Shown one piece after another: positions 16,997 to 25,620 of a stretch of DNA of 64,000 nt (within the stretch, counting starts at the first letter, position 1; every line of letters begins with the position of its first letter). The position numbers were made by a program, and so were the translations under genes. This DNA is from Planococcus rifietoensis (GTDB lineage Bacteria > Bacillota > Bacilli > Bacillales_A > Planococcaceae): the NCBI RefSeq assembly GCF_001465795.2, contig NZ_CP013659.2:1382501-1446500 (forward strand), given 5' to 3'. Under the pieces are notes generated by a model. It saw only the letters and a program-made list of their open reading frames with translations, had not been told where the DNA came from and ran no database searches.

Positions 16997-17848
16997 CTAC
17001 AAGCGCTTCTGCGACATGGCTTCGCGCATATGGCGCAGCGCCGTCTTGCCTTCGTCACCACGGGCGATCATGACGTTTGTGTAGAGCGCATCGATCAAGC
17101 TGAGCTGCGCGATGCGGGAAGCGAGGGCTTCTGAACGGAAATCCGTTTCTTCCGACAAGGTGTACAAAATAATATCCGCCTCTTTGGATAATGGCGATTT
17201 GGCGAAATTGGTCACGCAGACGATCGTCACTTCTTTTTCCTTCAAGACGTGAAGCACTTCCAGGACATCGCGCGTGCTGCCGGAGTGTGAGATAACAATG
17301 GCCACATCGCCTTTGGTGAGCTGGGATGCGGACATAAGTTGGAGATGGGCATCCATATTCATCGCCACATGAAGGCCGAGCCGGACGAATTTATGATAGC
17401 CGTCCATGGCGATCATCGCAGATCCGCCGTTTCCGAAAAACTCTATCTTGCGTGCAGACAGCACTGCTGCGACTGATTGTTTCAAGGCATCTTCGTCGAT
17501 GATCTGCAAGGTATCTTCGAGTGTCTTGATATTGGAGCGGAATACTTTTTCTGCCACTGTTTTTACTTCGTCGCCTTCTTCGATCTGTTCATGGATGTCT
17601 TTTAATGGCGCGACAACTTCCGCAGCCAAGGCGATTTTGAACGCTTGGAAGCCTTTAAAGCCGAGGCGCTGGCAGAAGCGGAAGACGGTCGATTCTGCAA
17701 GCCCGAGCTCATCGGCAATTTGGTTGATCGTCAAATGGATGATGTTGCGGGGGTCATTTAAGATGTAATCGGCGATTTTCTTTTCCTTTTCACTGAAATT
17801 GCGGTAACTGCCACGGATGGCTGCCAATGCGAATTGTTGTTGTTTCAT
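16997..17848 (-). CDS. RpiR/MurR-family regulator of the gluconate operon
   Basis: A 283-residue protein. The N-terminal HTH_6 domain (about 1-77) has IADELGLAESTVFRFCQRLG as its helix-turn-helix. The C-terminal SIS sugar-phosphate-binding domain (about 120-260) has FGNGGSAMIA and VAIVISHSGSTRDVLEVL. The ligand is probably a phosphorylated sugar acid such as 6-phosphogluconate. It is divergent from the gnd-gntP-gntK genes with 131 bases between the starts, and the intergenic region has repeated candidate sites. Control of that operon is therefore a strong inference. AAAGAGG lies 9 bases before the ATG. Confidence 0.9.
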   Translation of the reverse strand: MKQQQFALAAIRGSYRNFSEKEKKIADYILNDPRNIIHLTINQIADELGLAESTVFRFCQRLGFKGFQAFKIALAAEVVAPLKDIHEQIEEGDEVKTVAEKVFRSNIKTLEDTLQIIDEDALKQSVAAVLSARKIEFFGNGGSAMIAMDGYHKFVRLGLHVAMNMDAHLQLMSASQLTKGDVAIVISHSGSTRDVLEVLHVLKEKEVTIVCVTNFAKSPLSKEADIILYTLSEETDFRSEALASRIAQLSLIDALYTNVMIARGDEGKTALRHMREAMSQKRL

Positions 17849-17904
17849 TCTGCCACGCCTCTTTCTGTTGCTTGAAGTTTTTTTATATTTCTATCATAAC
17901 ATGC

Positions 17905-17932
17905 TTGTGTATGGAAAAATATTTGATATAAT
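17905..17932 (+). promoter_or_regulatory. Promoter of the gluconate operon
   Basis: TTGTGT (17905-17910), a 16-base spacer and TATAAT (17927-17932). The spacer contains one of the two candidate regulator sites. Confidence 0.7.
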
Positions 17933-17955
17933 AAGTTTAATAAGGAAAAATATTC
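17913..17955. promoter_or_regulatory. Two GGAAAAATATT(T/C) candidate RpiR-type operators
   Basis: GGAAAAATATTT (17913-17924) lies between the minus-35 and minus-10 elements. GGAAAAATATTC (17944-17955) lies just after the transcription start. They are 31 bases apart, about three helical turns, and each contains a GAAA/TTTC-like quasi-palindrome. Confidence 0.55.
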
Positions 17956-17979
17956 TTTTATTCTACAGGAGGTTTTCAA

Positions 17980-18861
17980 ATGGAAATCGGAATTATCGGT
18001 TTGGGCAAGATGGGCAAGAACTTGGCACTCAATTTAACAGATCATGGCCACACAGTGGTAGGGCATGATGCAAACGCCTTGGAAGTAAGCGGTTTCAAAG
18101 TTGCGGGATCGCTCGAGGAATTGGTGCAGAACCTGCAGGCACCACGTACGGTGTGGTTGATGGTGCCAGCCGGAGAAATTACGGAATCGGTCATCACACA
18201 ATTGGTGCCGCTATTGGACAAGGGCGATGCCATCATTGACGGAGGCAACTCGAACTACAAAGAATCAGTGCGCCGCGCTGAGGAATTGCAAGCGAGCGGA
18301 ATTTATTTCTTCGACTGCGGCACAAGCGGCGGAACAGAAGGCGCGCGCCACGGGATTTGCGCAATGATCGGCGGGGACGAAGAAAAGTTCAACGACATCG
18401 AACCGCTCTTCCGCGACATCTCAGTTGAAGGCGGCTATCTCTATGCCGGCAAATCAGGCAGCGGGCATTTCATGAAAATGATCCACAACGGCATCGAGTA
18501 CGGCATGATGCAATCGATTGCTGAAGGATTTGATATCCTCCACAAGAGTGATTTCGACTACGACTTTGAAAAAGTGGCCGGCGTCTGGAACAACGGCTCG
18601 ATCATCAGCTCTTATTTGATGGGATTGACGCAAAACGCCTTCTCGAAAGATGAAAAGCTCGATGGCATCAAAGGGGTCATGAACTCTTCAGGAGAAGGAA
18701 AATGGACAGTGGAAACGGCACTTGATTTGAATGTGCCGGCACCGGTCATCACGATGTCACTGATGATGCGCTACCGTTCACTTGAAGACGATACGTTTAC
18801 AGGGAAAGTCGTCGCAGCACTTCGCAATGAATTCGGCGGGCACGCAGTCGTCAAAAAATAA
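17980..18861 (+). CDS. gnd: 6-phosphogluconate dehydrogenase, decarboxylating, short (GntZ/YqeC) form
   Basis: A 293-residue enzyme that oxidises 6-phosphogluconate to ribulose 5-phosphate, CO2 and NAD(P)H in the cytoplasm. Seen: the N-terminal dinucleotide motif GIIGLGKMGKN, the substrate motif CGTSGGTEGARHG and the catalytic helix HNGIEYGMMQ with a preceding conserved Lys (FMKMI). The protein is about 180 residues shorter than the long Gnd form, as expected for the NAD-preferring short form. An AGGAGG site precedes the ATG. It is followed at 32 bases by gntP, and the product of the GntK kinase downstream is its substrate. Confidence 0.93.
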   Translation: MEIGIIGLGKMGKNLALNLTDHGHTVVGHDANALEVSGFKVAGSLEELVQNLQAPRTVWLMVPAGEITESVITQLVPLLDKGDAIIDGGNSNYKESVRRAEELQASGIYFFDCGTSGGTEGARHGICAMIGGDEEKFNDIEPLFRDISVEGGYLYAGKSGSGHFMKMIHNGIEYGMMQSIAEGFDILHKSDFDYDFEKVAGVWNNGSIISSYLMGLTQNAFSKDEKLDGIKGVMNSSGEGKWTVETALDLNVPAPVITMSLMMRYRSLEDDTFTGKVVAALRNEFGGHAVVKK

Positions 18862-18893
18862 ACCATTGTTTATCTGAAAGAGGGGGAAATCAC

Positions 18894-20237
18894 ATGGATG
18901 GTTCAACATTAATTATCATCGCGGTTGCAAGCATTTTCGTATTGCTGTTTTTGGTCATGCGTACGAAATTGCACGCGTTCGTCGCGTTATTATTGGTAAG
19001 TCTACTGCTCGGCATCGCGGCGGGAATGCCGCTTGGGGATGTTATTCAATCGATTCAAAACGGCATGGGCGGAACACTTGGCTTTGTCGCAGTCGTCGTT
19101 GGCCTTGGCGCCATGTTCGGAAAAATGCTGGAAGTTTCCGGTGGCGCTGAACGCTTAGCCGCTACATTGATCGGTAAATTCGGAGAAGATAAAGCACCGT
19201 GGGCTCTTGGCGTAACAGGTTTCATCGTTGCCATTCCAGTATTTTTCGATGTCGGTTTCATCATTTTAGTGCCAATCGTCTACAGCTTGGCGAAAAAGAC
19301 TGGCAAATCTCTTTTGCATTACGGGATTCCGCTATTGGCGGGTCTTGCTGTTACACATAGCTTCATCCCGCCGACTCCGGGACCGATTGCGGTTGCGGAA
19401 CTGGTCGGTGCAGAACTTGGCTGGGTTATCCTGTTCGGGGTGCTCGCGGGGATTCCTTCCATGATTCTAGCGGGACCTGTTTTTGGACGCTACATAGGGA
19501 AGCGCATTCATTTGACGATTCCGGATTACATGGATATCAAAGAACAAGAATACGATAAAGAATTGCCAAGCTTCGGGATGATCATTTCTTTGATCTTGAT
19601 ACCGCTTGTGTTGATTCTCTTCAACACCTTGTCAGCCGTCGTGTTGGATGAAGGGAACCAGATCCGTGAGATCTTGACTTTCCTTGGCCATCCATTCGTC
19701 GCCTTGACAATCGCTACGATCCTGACGTTTTTCTTCCTGGGCACACGCCGCGGCTATTCACGCCAGGAAGTTCAAGACATTGCAACGAAAGCACTTGAAC
19801 CTGCGGGTATCATCATCCTCGTTACAGGGGCTGGCGGTGTGTTCAAACAAGTATTGATCGACTCAGGTGTCGGCGATGTGCTCGGCCAAATGATGGGCGA
19901 CTCTGCGCTTCCGCCGATTGTCCTAGCGTTCTTGATCGCTTCAGCAGTCCGTGTGGCACAAGGCTCCGCTACCGTTTCCATGGTAACGGCTGCAGGATTG
20001 ATCGCACCGCTTCTAGAAATCACCGGAACAACTGGCCCAGCACTTGGCTTGATCGTTATTTCCATCGCTGCAGGCGCTACGGTTTTGTCTCACGTAAACG
20101 ATTCCGGCTTTTGGCTTGTTAACCGCTATTTCGGAATGAGCGTCAAGGACACATTGAAATCCTGGACCGTGATGGAAACCATCATCGGCCTCACCGGATT
20201 CGTGGTAGTATTGATTTTGAGTTTCTTTATCACATGA
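18894..20237 (+). CDS. gntP: Gluconate:H+ symporter (GntP family)
   Basis: A 447-residue integral membrane protein with about 12-14 hydrophobic helices. GntP-family motifs are seen: GIPLLAGLAVTHSFIPPTPGP, the GGVFKQVLIDSGVG segment and the C-terminal HVNDSGFWLVNRYFGMS. It imports gluconate using the proton gradient. It lies between the dehydrogenase and the kinase in one operon. AGAGGGGG precedes the ATG. A long hairpin after the stop separates it from gntK. Confidence 0.95.
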   Translation: MDGSTLIIIAVASIFVLLFLVMRTKLHAFVALLLVSLLLGIAAGMPLGDVIQSIQNGMGGTLGFVAVVVGLGAMFGKMLEVSGGAERLAATLIGKFGEDKAPWALGVTGFIVAIPVFFDVGFIILVPIVYSLAKKTGKSLLHYGIPLLAGLAVTHSFIPPTPGPIAVAELVGAELGWVILFGVLAGIPSMILAGPVFGRYIGKRIHLTIPDYMDIKEQEYDKELPSFGMIISLILIPLVLILFNTLSAVVLDEGNQIREILTFLGHPFVALTIATILTFFFLGTRRGYSRQEVQDIATKALEPAGIIILVTGAGGVFKQVLIDSGVGDVLGQMMGDSALPPIVLAFLIASAVRVAQGSATVSMVTAAGLIAPLLEITGTTGPALGLIVISIAAGATVLSHVNDSGFWLVNRYFGMSVKDTLKSWTVMETIIGLTGFVVVLILSFFIT

Positions 20238-20239
20238 GT

Positions 20240-20279
20240 ACAGAAAAAGAAAAAGGGATTTTCCTTTTTCTTTTTCTGT
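20240..20279 (+). terminator. 17-bp perfect hairpin between gntP and gntK
   Basis: A purine-rich arm (20240-20256) pairs perfectly with a pyrimidine-rich arm (20263-20279) around GATTTT. The gntK ribosome binding site begins only 5 bases later. It may act as a partial terminator or RNA-stability element inside the operon. Confidence 0.7.
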
Positions 20280-20299
20280 TATAAGGAAGGAAGAAGAAC

Positions 20300-21844
20300 A
20301 TGCCTGAACAATCCTATTATTTAGGGGTCGATATAGGGACCACTTCCACAAAAGCTGTCCTATTCAATAAAGCGGGGCAAATCAAAGACAGCCATACTGT
20401 TTTCTATCCCTTGCACACGCCGAACCAGTTGACCGCCGAACAGGACCCGGAAGAAATTTTTCGCGCCGTCCTGACAGCGGTCCGGGAAACCTTGAGAAAA
20501 AGCGACATCAGCAAAGAGTCATTAAAACTCTTGTCGTTCAGTTCGGCCATGCACAGCCTGATTGCGGTAGATGCTCAAGGAGAACTTTTGACCAACAGCA
20601 TCACTTGGGCAGATACGAGAAGCTCGAAGCACGCGAAGCACATCAAAGAAAACTTGAACGGACATGACATTTACTTGCGGACCGGTACGCCGATCCACGC
20701 AATGTCGCCATTAGCGAAACTTTTGTGGCTGCAGGATGAAAAACCGGAAATCTGCCAAGCTACCGCGAAGTTCATTAGCATCAAGAGCTATATTTTCCAT
20801 AAGTTTTTCGGAGAGTATGTCGAAGATCATTCCATCGCTTCCGCTACAGGCTTGTTTAATTTGGAACAGCTCGACTGGGACCAAGGCGCATTGGATGTGT
20901 CTTGTGTAACGGCAGAGAAATTACCGCGCCTCGTTCCCACGACCGAGCAGTTCACTGGAGTCGCACCGGAGTTCGCTGCGTTCATGGGTGTCCGGGAAGA
21001 CATTCCGTTTGTCATCGGGGCAAGCGACGGCGTGTTGGCCAATCTCGGCGTCGATGCCATCGACCCCGGAGTCATTGCAGTGACCATCGGGACGAGCGGT
21101 GCCATCCGTACAGTGTCCCCGGTGCCGAAAACCGACCCGAAAGAGCGGACTTTCTGTTATGTATTGACGGAAAATCACTGGGTGATCGGCGGGCCGGTCA
21201 ATAACGGCGGCATCATTTTGCGATGGCTTCGCGATGAATTCGCATCATCTGAAGTAGAAACGGCGAAGCGCCTCGGGATCGATACATACGATGTGTTGAC
21301 GAAAATCGCAGCAACGGTTAAACCAGGAGCTGACGGGCTGTTGTTCCACCCCTATTTGACAGGGGAACGGGCACCGCTTTGGGATGCCAATGCCAGAGGG
21401 TCGTTCTTTGGCCTCAGCATCCATCACCAGAAGCAGCATATGATCCGCGCTGTACTCGAAGGCATCGTCTTCAACTTGTATACCGTGCTACTGGCAGTTG
21501 AGGAATTGACAGGAGAGCCGGCACGCATACAAGCTTCCGGCGGTTTTGCCCGCTCTGAGTTGTGGCGCCAACTATTGGCAGACGTCTTCGACAAACCGGT
21601 CATCATCCCGGAAAGCTTTGAAAGTTCTTGTCTCGGCGCCGTGGTCCTCGGCATGTATGCTACGGGCGAGATTGAGGACTTTAGCATTGTCTCTGAAATG
21701 ATCGGCAGCACCCATACGCATCACCCCGAAACGGAAGCGAGCAATATCTACCGTGAATTGCTCCCGATTTATATCCGTTTATCGCGTTTACTGAAAGAGG
21801 AATATGAGAGCATTTCCGATTTCCAGCGCAAGCATATGAATTAA
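20300..21844 (+). CDS. gntK: Gluconokinase (FGGY family)
   Basis: A 514-residue FGGY carbohydrate kinase that phosphorylates gluconate to 6-phosphogluconate. The N-terminal phosphate-1 motif is GVDIGTTSTKAVLF. The catalytic-region motif is GASDGVLANLGVDA. The nucleotide-binding domain has TIGTSGAIR, and the FGGY signature lies near ARIQASGGFARSELWRQLLA. The length and features match Bacillus GntK. AGGAAGGAAG precedes the ATG. It is the last gene of the operon and is followed by a strong terminator. Confidence 0.94.
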   Translation: MPEQSYYLGVDIGTTSTKAVLFNKAGQIKDSHTVFYPLHTPNQLTAEQDPEEIFRAVLTAVRETLRKSDISKESLKLLSFSSAMHSLIAVDAQGELLTNSITWADTRSSKHAKHIKENLNGHDIYLRTGTPIHAMSPLAKLLWLQDEKPEICQATAKFISIKSYIFHKFFGEYVEDHSIASATGLFNLEQLDWDQGALDVSCVTAEKLPRLVPTTEQFTGVAPEFAAFMGVREDIPFVIGASDGVLANLGVDAIDPGVIAVTIGTSGAIRTVSPVPKTDPKERTFCYVLTENHWVIGGPVNNGGIILRWLRDEFASSEVETAKRLGIDTYDVLTKIAATVKPGADGLLFHPYLTGERAPLWDANARGSFFGLSIHHQKQHMIRAVLEGIVFNLYTVLLAVEELTGEPARIQASGGFARSELWRQLLADVFDKPVIIPESFESSCLGAVVLGMYATGEIEDFSIVSEMIGSTHTHHPETEASNIYRELLPIYIRLSRLLKEEYESISDFQRKHMN

Positions 21845-21848
21845 CAAG

Positions 21849-21880
21849 AAACCCGAGGCTACTGGCCTCGGGTTTTTTTA
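21849..21880 (+). terminator. Terminator of the gluconate operon
   Basis: AAACCCGAGGC (21849-21859) pairs with GCCTCGGGTTT (21865-21875), followed by a T7 run. Confidence 0.92.
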
Positions 21881-22019
21881 ATGCATTGATTGAGGGTTAA
21901 CACAATGCTGACCGTTATTTTGTGGAAAAGTTCTGAAAACGAACCGAATTCAAAGTGCCTTTTGATATACTAATATTCACAAGTACAGGTGGTTGTTGGG
22001 ATAAAGGAGGGAGAATTCC

Positions 22020-22901
22020 ATGCTCAATCAGGTGTTGAAACAATTCAATCTACAAGTGATTTCCGTCAATGAAGTCGAAGATTCTTTCAGTTCAACGGTA
22101 TACAAATGCACTTTGCCGAATGGCGAATCGATCTTTTTGAAAATCCCGTATACCCGTGTGAAATACGAGCGCGAGCTGGCCGCTTATGAAATCCTCGCTG
22201 GCCATGTCCCGATTCCAAAGCTGCTCGATCATTGGGCGGGTGACGATAAATGCCCAGGGGCTTTACTGCTGTCCGAACTAAAAGGGAAGTCTTTGTCCGC
22301 AACAGCTTCTCCGGAAATCGCATATCAAATCGGTGCCATGCAAGCGTCTATGCATCAAATCAAACCTTCTAACAAGACAGCACTCGGCGCCATACAAAAT
22401 GAATTTCCCAATTGGCATGAATTTATCGAAAGGCAGTTTTATAGCTTCGCGGAAGATGCAAAAGAAGTATTGGAGGAAGATTTATATATGGCCAGCTTGC
22501 GCAAGTTTGAGCAAATGAAAGGCGAGCTTCCAGAACCAGACGGGCCAAGTTTTGTCCATATGGATTTCCGGCCAGCCAATATCATTGTGGAAGAAGGCCA
22601 GGTTTCCGGCATGATCGATTTTGAAAGTGTGCGCTTCGGTTCGGCGGAAATCGATTTCACTAAAATTCACCGTGATTTTCTCAGCACAAATTCGTCATTA
22701 TCTGACTCCTTTCAGATGGGCTATAACAGCATCCGGCCGATGATCGATTTGCAAGCCGTTTTGCCCTTTTATCGGTTCATTGATGCCTTTAACAGCAATG
22801 GCTGGAGCCAAAGGCGGGGCCTGGAGAAGAATTTTGCATTCTATGAAACCAATTTGAGGATATTGAAAGAAATGCTGCAAGGAGATCGGCTGGAAAAATG
22901 A
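22020..22901 (+). CDS. Aminoglycoside phosphotransferase-family kinase
   Basis: A 293-residue APH/choline-kinase-fold protein. The nucleotide lysine is in IFLKIPY, the catalytic loop is HMDFRPANI (H-x-D-x-x-x-x-N) and the metal-binding motif is MIDFES. The real substrate is unknown. Most chromosomal members phosphorylate small metabolites and do not confer aminoglycoside resistance. The start has AAAGGAGGGA. It opens a run of small same-strand genes (to 25538) whose products look like accessory detoxification or repair enzymes. Confidence 0.85.
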   Translation: MLNQVLKQFNLQVISVNEVEDSFSSTVYKCTLPNGESIFLKIPYTRVKYERELAAYEILAGHVPIPKLLDHWAGDDKCPGALLLSELKGKSLSATASPEIAYQIGAMQASMHQIKPSNKTALGAIQNEFPNWHEFIERQFYSFAEDAKEVLEEDLYMASLRKFEQMKGELPEPDGPSFVHMDFRPANIIVEEGQVSGMIDFESVRFGSAEIDFTKIHRDFLSTNSSLSDSFQMGYNSIRPMIDLQAVLPFYRFIDAFNSNGWSQRRGLEKNFAFYETNLRILKEMLQGDRLEK

Positions 22902-22966
22902 AGACTAGACGCTGGCTATCCAGAAAAATCGGCGAATGCCAAATCTAGCAGATTGGAGGGAGATTG

Positions 22967-23422
22967 TTGAGAACCCTTTGTTACATCTTACTGTTGGCTG
23001 TGGTTTTGTTAGCAGCATGTGATGAAAATCAACAAAAGAGCGCCGCTGTTTTGGAAGCGGAAGCTCATTTGGAAAACCAAGGATATACGTCGATTTCCGT
23101 GATAGAAGAAAAGTCGTTGCTTCTAACGAAACAAGATTTGAAGGATCCGTCCTATGCGCCGATTTGGCAAGTCCAGCCCTTGGATTCTAATCAATACATA
23201 GATAAAGAGCTTACTTCTGTGGAATTAATCGTACAAAATCACCCGCTTGAACGTCTCTACAACAGCAAGAAAACAAGAACCATCGTCTATCTCCATCAAA
23301 ATAAAGTAGTTGGCGGGTGGTCATTCCCAGTGACCTCAAGTGAAGCGCTTGTCGGCAATGTGTATTCCTTGGATGGGAAAACGGCGGAAGAAGTGAAGCA
23401 AGAAGAATTAAGCCCTAAATAG
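22967..23422 (+). CDS. Small lipoprotein, function unknown
   Basis: A 151-residue protein with a hydrophobic signal peptide ending in LLAAC, then a soluble alpha+beta domain with no motif I recognise. TTG at 22967 is chosen over the adjacent TTG at 22964 because GGAGG (22955-22959) is then 7 bases away. Cysteines other than the lipobox are missing after the signal. It probably sits on the outer face of the membrane. Confidence 0.7.
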   Translation: MRTLCYILLLAVVLLAACDENQQKSAAVLEAEAHLENQGYTSISVIEEKSLLLTKQDLKDPSYAPIWQVQPLDSNQYIDKELTSVELIVQNHPLERLYNSKKTRTIVYLHQNKVVGGWSFPVTSSEALVGNVYSLDGKTAEEVKQEELSPK

Positions 23423-23460
23423 AAAAGATAATGTATACAAACGAATGGGGAGAGTGTTAC

Positions 23461-23976
23461 GTGGAAAATCAAACATATGTTAATTGGGACGGCCAGACTG
23501 TGAGCCTGACTTGGCAGCCCTATAAACAGCTCCATGCAAGCGACGTCGCGACCAGTGTTCATGGCTACTGCTTTCTAGATGAAAAACTGGTCCTCGTTCA
23601 AGTAAAAGGCCGAGGATTTAATGTTCCGGGCGGCCATGTGGAAAAAGGGGAAGTGCCTGAACAGGCATTACGCCGTGAAGTGTACGAAGAGGCATATGTA
23701 GCCGGGGAGCTAACTTATATCGGTGCAATCGAAGTGAACCACTCAGAAAATAGGGAATTTATGGAGAATGGAAAATACCCGAAAGTTGGATATCAACTAT
23801 TCTACCGAATGGACATTACAAAGTGTTTTTTATTTTTGCGTCAATTCGAGACCACCGCGCGCATTTGGGTAGAGACCGAAGAGGTTCCGTATGTGATGAA
23901 TGATCATGAGTTAGCGCTATTGGTATTAAAAGAAGCAGTGGCGAGTAAGCGAAAGCTAGATTCAAATAGTGAATAA
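23461..23976 (+). CDS. NUDIX hydrolase
   Basis: A 171-residue NUDIX-fold protein. The NUDIX box is GGHVEKGEVPEQALRREVYE followed by EAYV, so the Glu residues for metal binding are present but the usual Gly after REUxEEx is replaced by Tyr. It would hydrolyse a nucleoside diphosphate-linked compound. GTG 23461 is preferred: GGGGAGAG is correctly spaced, whereas an in-frame ATG at 23431 has no good ribosome binding site. It is one of two NUDIX genes within 1.2 kb. Confidence 0.8.
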   Translation: MENQTYVNWDGQTVSLTWQPYKQLHASDVATSVHGYCFLDEKLVLVQVKGRGFNVPGGHVEKGEVPEQALRREVYEEAYVAGELTYIGAIEVNHSENREFMENGKYPKVGYQLFYRMDITKCFLFLRQFETTARIWVETEEVPYVMNDHELALLVLKEAVASKRKLDSNSE

Positions 23977-24172
23977 GGAACAGCATTTACATAAAGAATT
24001 TATTGGTCTTTGTAAAAGCTTCAATAAAGAATTTCGCATCATTTTAAGTTTGGATGATTATTTAAAAATATATACAAAATCATCTATAGACGGCTACAGG
24101 AGAACCGAGAACCACGGAAAAGACTTAAGGAAAATAGACATTATAAAAAAGATAAAGGAGGCAAATCAATGA
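23969..24172 (+). CDS. Possible 67-residue basic protein of unknown function
   Basis: The frame starts with a GTG overlapping the NUDIX stop, and its stop overlaps the next ATG (ATGA). Translational coupling is therefore possible, and it would explain the otherwise unused gap. The protein is lysine-rich and AT-rich compared with its neighbours, and no ribosome binding site is obvious. There is no recognisable domain. It could equally be non-coding, or a remnant of a longer gene. Confidence 0.4.
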   Translation: MNKEQHLHKEFIGLCKSFNKEFRIILSLDDYLKIYTKSSIDGYRRTENHGKDLRKIDIIKKIKEANQ

Positions 24173-24627
24173 TTAAAGGCCTTTACGAAGCGCATTTACC
24201 GGTCAGGAATTTAAAACGCTCCATTGAATTCTATACTAGTTTGGAATTGGAACTTGCTTATGAGACTCCAAAGCTGGCTTTCTTTTGGATTGTCAAAGGG
24301 AAAAGTTGGGTGGGCTTATGGGAAACGGATAAAGTGGAAACGCCATATCATCCTTCGCTTCGCCATATCGCTTTTCATGTGGATATAGGAGCGATCCGCA
24401 ACGCGAAGGTTTGGCTGGCTGACAGAGGAATCGAAGGGCGAACGGCTTTCGGTTTTTCACCGGAAGAACAACCAGTGATCTTGCCGAACCGGCCATATGC
24501 CCACGCAGCAGTTTATTTTCATGACCCGGATGGCAATTCACTGGAATTTATCGCACCGCTAGATTTCAAGGTTGAGGAAGAATTCGACATGATGTCTTTG
24601 GCACAATGGGATCAAAAGCACGTATAG
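24169..24627 (+). CDS. VOC-family (glyoxalase/dioxygenase-like) protein
   Basis: A 152-residue protein with the two beta-alpha-beta-beta-beta modules of the vicinal oxygen chelate fold. Probable metal ligands are His9 (EAHLPVRNL), His in LRHIAFHVD and Glu in DPDGNSLEFIAP. The overall style is between glyoxalase and FosB-like proteins, and substrate is unknown. An AAAGGAGG site precedes the ATG. Confidence 0.85.
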   Translation: MIKGLYEAHLPVRNLKRSIEFYTSLELELAYETPKLAFFWIVKGKSWVGLWETDKVETPYHPSLRHIAFHVDIGAIRNAKVWLADRGIEGRTAFGFSPEEQPVILPNRPYAHAAVYFHDPDGNSLEFIAPLDFKVEEEFDMMSLAQWDQKHV

Positions 24628-24671
24628 AAAATGTTCAGCTGAGCAAGCAGAAAACTACGGGAGGGCATCAC

Positions 24672-25157
24672 ATGTTGAACTATACGTTGTGCTTGATTCG
24701 AAATGGCGATGAAATTCTGCTCCTGAACCGGGAGAAGCCGCCGCAGATGGGCATGTGGAATGGCGTCGGCGGAAAAATCGAGCCCGGCGAAACGCCGCTT
24801 GAAAGTGCCATCAGGGAAACCTTTGAAGAGACCGGCATTCGATTGACAGATATGCTGCATGCAGGAAATGTTCTTTTCACGAATGAAAGCAGCCGTCAAG
24901 GAATGTACTTGTTTATGGCGGATTTGCCGGAAACACAAGTTTTGGCTACGCCTCTTGGAACCCGTGAAGGCATATTGGATTGGAAGTCAATCGACTGGAT
25001 CCTGCAAAAAGACAATCGCGGAGTAGCCGCTAATTTACGTGCCTATCTGCCTTCGCTGCTAAATGGTGATTTGAAATTGGAACATTGCTTCATTTATAAA
25101 AATAGGGAAATCGCTGAATACACAGCGGCAGCACTTTCAGAACCAATAAAAGCTTAG
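24672..25157 (+). CDS. NUDIX hydrolase, MutT/8-oxo-dGTPase-like
   Basis: A 161-residue protein with a complete NUDIX box: GGKIEPGETPLESAIRETFE then ETGI. NGVGGKIE before it and GMYLFMA after it resemble MutT/YtkD-type 8-oxo-dGTP diphosphatases. It would remove oxidised nucleotides from the pool, though other substrates are possible. ATG 24672 has GGGAGGG at good spacing. A longer in-frame start at 24606 would overlap the upstream VOC gene. Confidence 0.87.
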   Translation: MLNYTLCLIRNGDEILLLNREKPPQMGMWNGVGGKIEPGETPLESAIRETFEETGIRLTDMLHAGNVLFTNESSRQGMYLFMADLPETQVLATPLGTREGILDWKSIDWILQKDNRGVAANLRAYLPSLLNGDLKLEHCFIYKNREIAEYTAAALSEPIKA

Positions 25158-25172
25158 AGAGGAGTGGATTCA

Positions 25173-25538
25173 ATGAATTTCAAGCCGATCAATTTCAATG
25201 AAAAACTTTTGAAATTCGACGATCTATGGTCGCCGAAAGTCATCGCAGAAATGAATGATTATCAATTCAAAACCGTGAAAGTGCAAGGGGATTTCGTCTG
25301 GCATAAGCACGAAGAAACTGATGAAGTGTTCATTGTGTTAGAAGGAGAACTGGCCATTGAATTCCGGGACGGAAAAGTGGAATTGAAAGCAGGCGAAATG
25401 TTTGTCGTTCCAAAAAATACAGAGCACAAGCCATTTGCGAAAACGCAAGCGAGCATCTTGCTGGTTGAACCTAAAGGCGTCGTCAATACAGGCGATATTC
25501 AAAGTGGGCAGACGGCAGAAAATGATGTGTGGATCTAA
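25173..25538 (+). CDS. Small cupin-domain protein
   Basis: A 121-residue single cupin. Motif 1 is [19 protein letters not shown], with the two His and Glu metal ligands. Motif 2 is [17 protein letters not shown], with the last His. Such proteins bind a divalent metal and act as isomerases, dioxygenases or sensors, and the role here is not known. ATG 25173 is preferred because AGAGGAG overlaps the upstream GTG (25164). It is the last gene of the same-strand cluster. Confidence 0.85.
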   Translation: MNFKPINFNEKLLKFDDLWSPKVIAEMNDYQFKTVKVQGDFVWHKHEETDEVFIVLEGELAIEFRDGKVELKAGEMFVVPKNTEHKPFAKTQASILLVEPKGVVNTGDIQSGQTAENDVWI

Positions 25539-25555
25539 ACGGGTTTTTCATGAAA

Positions 25556-25576
25556 TTTACGCTTTCGTTGCGTAAA
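25556..25576. repeat. Inverted repeat TTTACGC-N7-GCGTAAA upstream of the DHODH-membrane fusion gene
   Basis: TTTACGC (25556-25562) and GCGTAAA (25570-25576) are perfect 7-bp arms 44 bases before the next start. No terminator T-run follows. It is a candidate operator. Confidence 0.4.
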
Positions 25577-25620
25577 ATGCGGTAAAATAACAGCATACTT
25601 TATTTTAGGACGTGATTTTC

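Noticed and set aside
22020..22901. Aminoglycoside resistance gene
   Set aside because: The APH fold is general. Nothing in the sequence points to antibiotic modification, so only a kinase family call is made.
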